Positions 34,501-43,500 of a stretch of DNA of 64,000 nt are shown one piece after another. Under the pieces are notes generated by a model. It worked only from the letters and a program-made list of their open reading frames with translations. It was not told the origin of the DNA and searched no databases. The DNA is from Owenia fusiformis (taxonomy: Eukaryota > Annelida > Polychaeta > Sabellida > Oweniidae), in assembly GCA_903813345.2 (NCBI GenBank), contig CAIIXF020000012.1, forward strand, positions 12,010,932 to 12,074,931, read 5' to 3'. Made by a program: the position numbers and the translations under genes. Positions within the stretch are counted from its first letter, which is position 1. Each line of letters opens with the position of its first letter.

Positions 34501-37500
34501 ATATAGACATTATATTTAATATCCGTATATATATTCACTCAGGCGAAGTAAAACTTTGGAAATTTAAAATTGAATGCTTTAACTTGGTTCCACTTGCATT
34601 CTAGGTCAGTATGTATGTGTCCACTACTTTAAACCACCCCTCACATATACAATACTGATATTTCTAATTTTTCAATCGTGATGAAGTAAAAAAACGATTT
34701 GGATACGTTTCTCTTTCGCAGCACATTTGGCGTTGAAGTCCACTAACCAATCATCAACAGCCATAAACGGATACTCACACCGAGCCGTTGATGGGGATTA
34801 TACGATTGAATGGAATGCTGATGCGCCATGCACACACACAAATGCTGAAGAAAAAGCATGGTGGATGGTTGATCTTGAGGGAATGTTCAATGTCAATGCT
34901 GTCAGACTTGTGAATCGCAAGGAGGTACCAGGTAAAAATTAAAGCATTTAAAGTGACAGCATTTTGATCAATTTTAGTATGGTTGATATAAGAACTCTAA
35001 CATTAAGGTTAAAACTATCATTAGATTTTAGTTTATTTGTAATATTTATCTCAAAATTATACATATTATTCTACTCTCTTGTGATTATTATGATGTCATT
35101 ATAGTCCATTTTTAGTGAAAACTGTATGCTGTTACTAACACCATGAAATTTATTGTGTACCGCTGGTTTCCAATATCATTGGTTTTAGAAAATTTGGGGA
35201 GTCTCTTTTCTATTGTTTATATTGTTCCACCAGTGTAATTCACTGTAAATTGAATCATTATATTATTTGACGCAAGCGGTATGCACTTATTTTTTACAGA
35301 AAGGCTAAAGCACTTTAAAATAGAAGTGAGCAACGACACGGTTGCGTGGGATCTTTGTGTTTACCACCAAGATGTACTCGAAAACAATCAGTCCTGGCAG
35401 CTGTTTAACTGCCCCAATCACCTTGTCGGAAGCTATTTAAGAGTTCAACTTGACCACATTGGTGTTCTAACGTTGTGTGAGGTTGAAGTGTATGGCTTTT
35501 TGACAGGTAAATTGCATTTATAGGTGACATAAATACTCTGTGAACTTATTAACAAGAATCGTGGAAGGCCAATAATTAAATCAACATTACTTCATAAACT
35601 CTATATTCAAAATGATTTTAAATAGCATCGATTTTATCAACGGTTTGATGTCAACATGATGAATATGATAAATCGCATCTTCGAGTTCCAGGCAAATCAC
35701 TTAAAACTCATGTATGATAACATTTTAGCTGTAGAACCAGAGGTGCCCAAATAAGGGCAAAAGTTCAATGGGCTGAAGAAGGTGAAAAAAGTTCCAAGTA
35801 TTTTTTAGGTTTAGGAAAAAGCAGAGGAAAGAGTAAACTAATGAAATCATGTAGAGTAGAAAATAATTTGTACACCAATCCCAATAATATCATTGGTGCT
35901 CAGGTAAACTATTATAAAAATATTTTTAGTGTGAACAGTAAGTACTCCAGAAACAAACTGAATGAATATTTACATGGAGTAGTACTGCCCTCTTTAAATG
36001 AAGAGGAAATGCAATCTTGTGAAGGACAAATAACTTTAGCTGAATGTACTCAGGCACTCAAAAATATGTCAAATACTTCAAGTCCAGGTCTTGATGGACT
36101 CACTACATGTTTTTATAAATGTTTTTGGAACAAGATAAATGAACTTTATGTATCAGCTATAAATGATTGTTTTAATAATGGACAGTTGTCTACTTCCCAA
36201 AGACAAAGAGTAATAACTTTATTATATAAAGGCAAAGGTCTGCCAATGGAGTGTCTACCAACTTGGAGACCAATATCATTAACAAACACTGATTATAAAA
36301 TTTTAGCAAAATCATTAGCAAATAGGCTCAGAAAAGTGATTGGAAAAATAATTAGTCATGATCAATGTGGATATATACCAGGTCGCACACCAGCTACTGC
36401 TTTAAGACTCATTGATGATGTAATAGAACATTTATGTAACAATAACGATGAAGGTGTACTTGTAGCACTGGATTATTCCCGTGCGTATGATAGTTTAAAT
36501 AAAGAGTTAATGTATGACACATTCCAAATTTTTGGTTTTGGCCCTGATTTTATCAAATGGATAAAAACACTTAATTCAAATGGGCTAAGCTGCATTAATT
36601 TTGGAGGTTGGCTCTCCGAGTGGATACCACTAAAGTCAGGTTTATCTCAAGGGTGCCCTGCATCTGCTTTTTGCTTTATTTTATGCTGTGAACTAGTGTC
36701 ATGTAAAATAAGACAGACTAATAATGTGGAAGGTATTGTAATATCTGAAACAGATGAAATTCAACTAGTTCAATACGCTGATGATATGTCACTTATACTT
36801 AAAGATGTTGCATCTGTCAAAGAGGCAATCAATATTATTGATGCCTTTTCAAATATATCTGGGTTAAAACTAAATAAACAGAAATCAGAAGCAATATGGT
36901 TAGGCAATAACAAATTTTGTGTTGAAAAACCAGTAAACATCAAATGGAATATTTTCCCAAATAATAAGATTAAAATATTAGGCGTAACATTTTGCACAAC
37001 CAATAAGGTGGTTGAATTAGATGAGAATGTTGACTGTAAATTCAAGAAATGTGAAGAAATAATGAAAAGATGGGCAGGTAGATGTTTAACCATGTTTGGT
37101 AAAATTACTCTTGTAAAATTACTAATGCTCTCACAATTTGGATACATTATGCAAAGTTTTATTTTGTCAGATAAGATTATTAAACGGATAATTTCAATTT
37201 CAATTTATTTCCTTAATAATATAATAAAATACAGTACATATAAAGGTTTAACAGGTGACATCATTTCTGATGTTTATACCCGTACATGTTAAAGCATAAT
37301 ATTACGAATATTAAGAGCAAGGTAAGGTCAAGGAATTATCAAACATATCAAGATTAAGTTTTCTCTAAGAGAAGATCGAGAGGAAGTGTTGGTGGGGGAG
37401 GTGCATCACAGATATAAATATTTACAGGTTTAGTGTCCAGTACCCAGGCTTCGAGTTATATTTGTATATCATTTTTATATAAAATACATGAATATGAAAA

Positions 37501-40500
37501 GTGTAAAATGAAATCATGTATACAAAGCCAAAATTTGTTTCTTATATTTCGATTTAAGGCATTTACTCGACCTTGAATTTTTAATTTCTGAAGGGAGGCC
37601 ATTCCAAATAAATGGTCCGGAAAATGAAAGCATCTTTCTTCCAAAGGATTCTGTTTTAAATTGGGGCAAGGCATAGTTGTATTTACCTCTTGTATCATAC
37701 CTATGTAATTCAATATGCCTTGTAAATAAGTTAGGAAATATATCATGGATATTGTTTTCATTATTTTGCCACTTAAAGAAAAATTCAGCCACGTTAACTT
37801 TAAATATATCATGGATGGTTAGAATTCTTAATTCTTTAAATAATGGTGAACTGTGATCTCTATATCCACTGTGAGTAACTATTCTAGCAAATTTCTTTTG
37901 TATTAAATGAAGTGAATTAATTGAGGTGATATTGGCGTTTCCCCAAATGATATTACTGTATGTTAAATAGGAATGAATTAGAGAATGATATATAGTCATG
38001 CAGGTTTTCCTATCTAATAAATGGTTAATCTTATACAAAATGCCAACTATTCTCGATATTTTCATTTTGACTTTACTAATATGGTCATTCCATGTAAGGT
38101 GTTGGTCAATGATCAATCCAAGAAAATTAGTATGTGTTACTCTTTCAATCTTTTTACCATCAATAAATATATCTAAATTTGCGGTATTTATCTTTTTTTG
38201 CTTAGAAGAAAATAATATGTACTTGGTTTTATCTATATTAAGAGAAAGTTTATTGGCTACAAGCCAATCTCTAATTTGATTAAGTTCAGTATTTAAAGTA
38301 TCTTTAATTTCATTAAGGTTTTTTCCACTGATTAAAATATTTGTATCGTCGGCAAAGAGAACAAAGAGAAGTGTTGGAGAGGCCAGGTAGATATCATTAA
38401 TATAAAGGATAAAAAATAGGGGCCCTAAAACAGATCCCTGTGGAACACCACATTTGATAGTTTCAAAAGATGAACTTGTATCATGATATTTGGTACATTG
38501 TTTTCGATTTGTTAAATAACTCGAGACCCACCTAAGAGCAGGTCCCCTAAATCCATAAAATTCTAATTTTTGTAACAGTATGCTATGATCGATGGTATCA
38601 AATGCTTTTGAAAAATCCAAAAAGAGCCCAATGCTGAATTCATTGCTATCAACAGATTTCTTAATTTTTTCAACAAATTGTAGAATTGCCATATAAGTAG
38701 ATCGTTTTTCTCTAAAGCCGTATTGATTCAAGTACAGAATTCCAAATCTAACAATAAAATTACTCATCCGTGCATACATAAGTTTCTCTAGGATCTTTGA
38801 AAAAACAGGAAGAACTAGTACTGATATAGGCCGATAATTAGTAAATAAATTGAGTTCATCTTTTTTATGAATAGGGGTAACTTTAGCAATTTTTAGTTTA
38901 TCTGGAAAAACACCCTTTAAGAATGAGTTATTGAATATATGTAAAAGAGGTTTAAGAAAATTATCGCTGCATTGCTTAATGATATTAGGTTTAAAGTCAT
39001 CTACTCCAGCAGCCGAATCTTTTAGTTGTTTAAATTCCCTGAGTAGTTCATTTGAGTCAATAGGATTTAAGAATATACTGGTTAACTGTGGGTTGAGATT
39101 TGTCATAAATTTTAAGGGTGTTTTATCTGAAGAGGGGATTTTTGAAGCAAGATTTTGACCAATTTCAGATAAATAGTTTGTTTTTTAAATATATCTGGTC
39201 AGGTAACAAAGGTGTGTATGAAGAAGAAGATGTAAAAGGTGTAGTAGAATGTATTAAAAGAAATATATTGATACAAGGCAATGCAAAGGGAGGTCTAAAT
39301 ATGATAGATGTGAAACATTTTCAAGATGCTTTTGCAATTAAATGGATTAAACTTCTACTTGATAGAAACAAAGCAAACTGGAAAAAACTACCAACCTATC
39401 TCATTGACAAAATTTGTAAAGATTTTTCTATTTTACTGTCTAATGTTGAATTTAATCAGGTAAAAGGACTAGATAGAATTAAGTCCTCATTTTGGACAGG
39501 TGTGTTGAAAACATGGATTATGTATAATTCAGTTAAAAGTAGTCCATATATATCAAATAACAAATACTTGCTACACAAGAACAATCCTTTATATTTTGAT
39601 AACTGGCATCAAAAAGGTGTATATAAAATAAATGATGTATGTAATGTAAACAATGAACTATTAAGCTATGACCAAATTGGGCAAAAAGTAGGTTTTAATG
39701 GCCAGACTTTTTTTCAATACAATTTACTCAAAGAAGTTTTTAACAAGTTAGGTAGAATTAAGGTTGGGGCATTAAAAAACAGTGAATGCAAAATATATTT
39801 TAATTGTATTCCTGTACAGAAAATCAATGTGCAATCAATAAGAAAAGGGTTTGTAAAAAACAGTTTAACAGAATCCAAATCAGAAGAGTATTGGTCTGAG
39901 CAGTTTGCTCAAACGGATTTCTCAGATTTTTACAAGATTTTGTTTAAATGTGACATTAGCAATAATGTTATAGCATTTATATTTAAATGTTTTAATGGAG
40001 CCATATGGAATTTGTAAAATATGCAATGTTGAAGTAGAAAGTCATAAACACTTATTTGTCAATTGTACGAATGCAAAGGAATATGTAAATACTCAAAATT
40101 TAAAGTTTTCTGAACAAGAAATTTTATTTTATAGCAATGAAGGAGATTTTGAGAGCAAATGTCATAGAAACCAGCTAGTGTTTAAACACAAGTTTGAAAT
40201 TTGGAAAATTAGAAATAGTAAAATCTATATCCAATAAGTTCTGTATTCCTGTATAAGTACCAATGTAACCATTGTATATTATGTAAAAATTGTATAAATG
40301 TTTCAATGTTAATAAATTAATTTTAAAAAAAAATCTTCGAGTTCCAAGTGGTTATATTACCTTTGAAAATCAAGATGATAAAGCGTAGACAACGAGTTTT
40401 GTTTTAGATTGAAACACGTTTACTGAATAATATAACAAATCAACATCGTATTCATCTCTCTATACGTTAGCTTATATTGTATACGTGAATCAAACATTTT

Positions 40501-43500
40501 GGAAAATGGCATATATTGGTAGATTACAAACTTATAGTGTAAGAATGAAAAAGACAAATTATATTGATCTGTATTGAAATTACTATAGTATGCAAACTCA
40601 TGTTCAAAGAAATACATTCACTGTTTCTATAGCAGGAAGTCGAGGTGACGAGGGTTATTGACGTTGATAAATTATTAGAGGACCCCAGTAGGTCCTCTAT
40701 TAGCTTTTTATGGATCATCGATTTTTTAAATATTCTATCAAAGCATGTTTCTCCCATTTCCAGATAGTTTTCAGTAATCTACTTTATGGCCCTTCGCTTA
40801 ATACACTCTGGGGGGGCTAAAGGTCAAACGTTAAAATCTAGGTCAAATTCTTTTCGATTCTACTTTTCCAAAAATGGTCAACAAATGTTTAATATTTTTG
40901 ATCCGAAACTTCGTATGCAGGTTCGTAAGAGTATGCTAATATCGTTGCCCGAAAGTTACCCACTGGACATTTTGGCCAAGTTTTGCGTTGTTTGGCTTCC
41001 AAAAAATCGCTCAAAATTATAATTTTCAATTTGCTTCAAATCGACTCAATTTTTAAAAAAAACTATCTATAAGTTACCAGGAGATCAGATCATGCCCGTC
41101 GTAGCCCTTCAATTGCCCTTCGAATTTTGAAAAAAATCACATCGATTCAACAAATTTACATATAGGTTAAATAGACCTCAAATGGCCTCAAAAAGTCAGC
41201 AGAGGCCAACATTTTCAAGATTAATGTCGATGTCACTTACGTACATGGCTAATGTTTCTCAAGATTAGAGACTGCAAATTAATATTTGTGTCCGAAATTC
41301 GGGGAAAGCATTTCTTTAAAGCTGCTGTATGTAAATACATTTTTTCAAAGATTTACTACCTGTTTTCACATATAAGAGCTCGATCAAAAATAGCAAATTT
41401 GTCAAATTTCGAAAATCGAATAAATGTTTAGGGTAAATGTTTAAGTTAGGGTAAAGACGAAGTTTGGGTTAAAGCTAGGGTTAGCGTTAACGCTGGGGTT
41501 AGGGTTAAAGCAAGTGTTAGGGTCACAGCAAGTGTTAGGCTTCAAGTCAGGGTTAGGGTTAGAGTAAGCATTCGGGTTAAAGTCAGAGTTAGGGTAAGAG
41601 CTAGGGTTCGAGTTAAAGCCAGAGTTAGGGTTAGATCTAGGGTTAGGATCAGGCTTAGGGTTAGAACAAGGGTTGGGGTTAGCTTTGGGTTTCGGTATGA
41701 GGCGAGCTTAGAATTAGGGTGATTGAGCAACGGGTCGTTGTACTACGGGATAGGGTTAGCTTACATTTCAATGTGAACGGATAGCACTTCGTATTTTCAC
41801 AATTTCAACTTCAAGGGCCTCCTTAAAAAATCAAATTCATATTCACATTTATTGCTTCTCGAGTTAAAAGCTTTAAAGTTCATGTACGACCAATTATATT
41901 ACGAGAAAGTCGTCACCTCTGTGAACGACCAACAGATCACCGAGAATTAAAAGAAATAGATCGCAATTGTTTCTCAAACTAATAACAATTGCTGAATGTA
42001 GAACGATGATGTTTATGTTTATTCTATTAATCTAACAATGTAACTATTTATATGGAATCCGATTTGAAATCGGGATAATAAGATACATACATATATACAT
42101 ACGCCAGTCTCTTTATATGGATGTCTGAAAGGGCTTTGATTTTAAGGACTATTTACTTTTTTACCCGACGGTGGGCTCTCAATGCACGTCTTTAGGAGCC
42201 CTCTGTTAGATCTGAAATTTTTGATTAGTGTTATATCGTGTCAATGGTAAGAAAGTAAATGATAGATATTCCTCATGGGTAATCACAAATCAAAGGAAAA
42301 ATCCAATATCACCCTATTTCATTTTATCAATGTATTTTGTTGACATCAATTCGTTCATAAAAGAGATAGGATTCAAAATAATGGTTTCATGGTGATAAAT
42401 CAACGAAAATCCCAAAACAAAACTTTTTTCTCTTTTCTATTATTTATTTATTTACATCACAATTCAAAAAACAAGTATATTTTTCACGGCTATTGTCAAA
42501 GTTACATTTATAAGGTATATGTACCCATTTGAAATCATCCCAATCACACGACATTCACTCACAGTCGAACCACGCATACACTACCTTCAATAAGTTTGGT
42601 AACCTTAGCTCCACCATTGAACTACACGTATGTGTTAAAGCCTCTTTACCTTTGAATTTTTGTTTACTTAACCGGCGATGAAATAACTTATAATATTGAT
42701 GGAAACGTAACTTGACTTTATTTCCAATACCTCCAAATGATCTCAATTTTTTCCTCAATTACAATAGGTCGAAAATTGATGATAAATTTGATGAATTTTT
42801 GAAAATCGTTATTCCCAATGGCATGTAATCCAATTGGAAATGGAGGGTTCGGGGCAAATCAGAAATCAGGATACCTTTTCAGTAAAAGATTCAGCAAAAA
42901 ATGTTAATATAGAAAATTGAATTGTTTAACATTTTTGTACACTAAGTGTTTAGTTTATTTGATGAATACTAAAGTTACATCGCTTCAAAGTTATTTTTGA
43001 AAATAATTCTTCGCCTCCTGTGTTATTTCAATGGGAGAGGTTTTTTGAAAAACAATTTTGACTTTAAAGCCCTATATAACTTTGTTGAACCTGAAGAAAC
43101 ATACCAATTTTTTGTTCAATAAAAATAGCAAATTCGATTGCCTGCCTAACTGGTATTTTTTGCAAGGACTCGGATGGATCGATATTCTGTCATATGACTT
43201 GCGGCAAACCTACCATTTTCCATTGGCTAACATACACCCCCCTCCATAAGTTTGGCAACCTTTTTCTCCATTGAACTACGTGTTAAAGCCTCTTTACGTT
43301 TGATTTTTTATTTACTTAACCGGCGATGAAATAACTTATAATATTAATGGAAACGTACTTGACTTTATTTCCAACACTTCCAAATTTTCTCAATTTTTTT
43401 CCTCAATTACAATAGGTCGACAATTGATGATAAATTTGATTAATTTTTGAAAATCGTCATTCCCATGTAATCCAATGGGAAATGGAGGGTTCGGGGCAAA

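Larger units (their letters stand above)
35691..40332 (+). mobile_element. 5'-truncated L1/Tx1-like LINE with 14-bp target duplications
   Basis: Inserted in intron 4 of gene B. ATCTTCGAGTTCCA occurs at 35677-35690 and again at 40333-40346, right after the A-run (TTTTAAAAAAAAA) that ends the element. Coding sequence starts abruptly within the connector before the reverse transcriptase, so the endonuclease and ORF1 are missing. A second LINE (37191-39167) interrupts it. Perfect duplications and near-open frames point to a fairly recent insertion. Confidence 0.93.

Noticed and set aside
35507-35523. Gene B ending at the stop shortly after exon 4
   Set aside because: The GTAAAT donor and the in-phase FReD exon at 44635 favour splicing; kept only as a possible alternative transcript.
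36770-37147. Minus-strand 125-aa frame
   Set aside because: It is the antisense shadow of the L1-like reverse transcriptase, whose motifs are on the plus strand.
41542-41730. Threonine/leucine-repeat protein on the minus strand
   Set aside because: It is the translation of degenerate TTAGGG repeats.
41420-41760. True chromosome end
   Set aside because: The array is short and degenerate, and is flanked on both sides by ordinary sequence including gene B exons.
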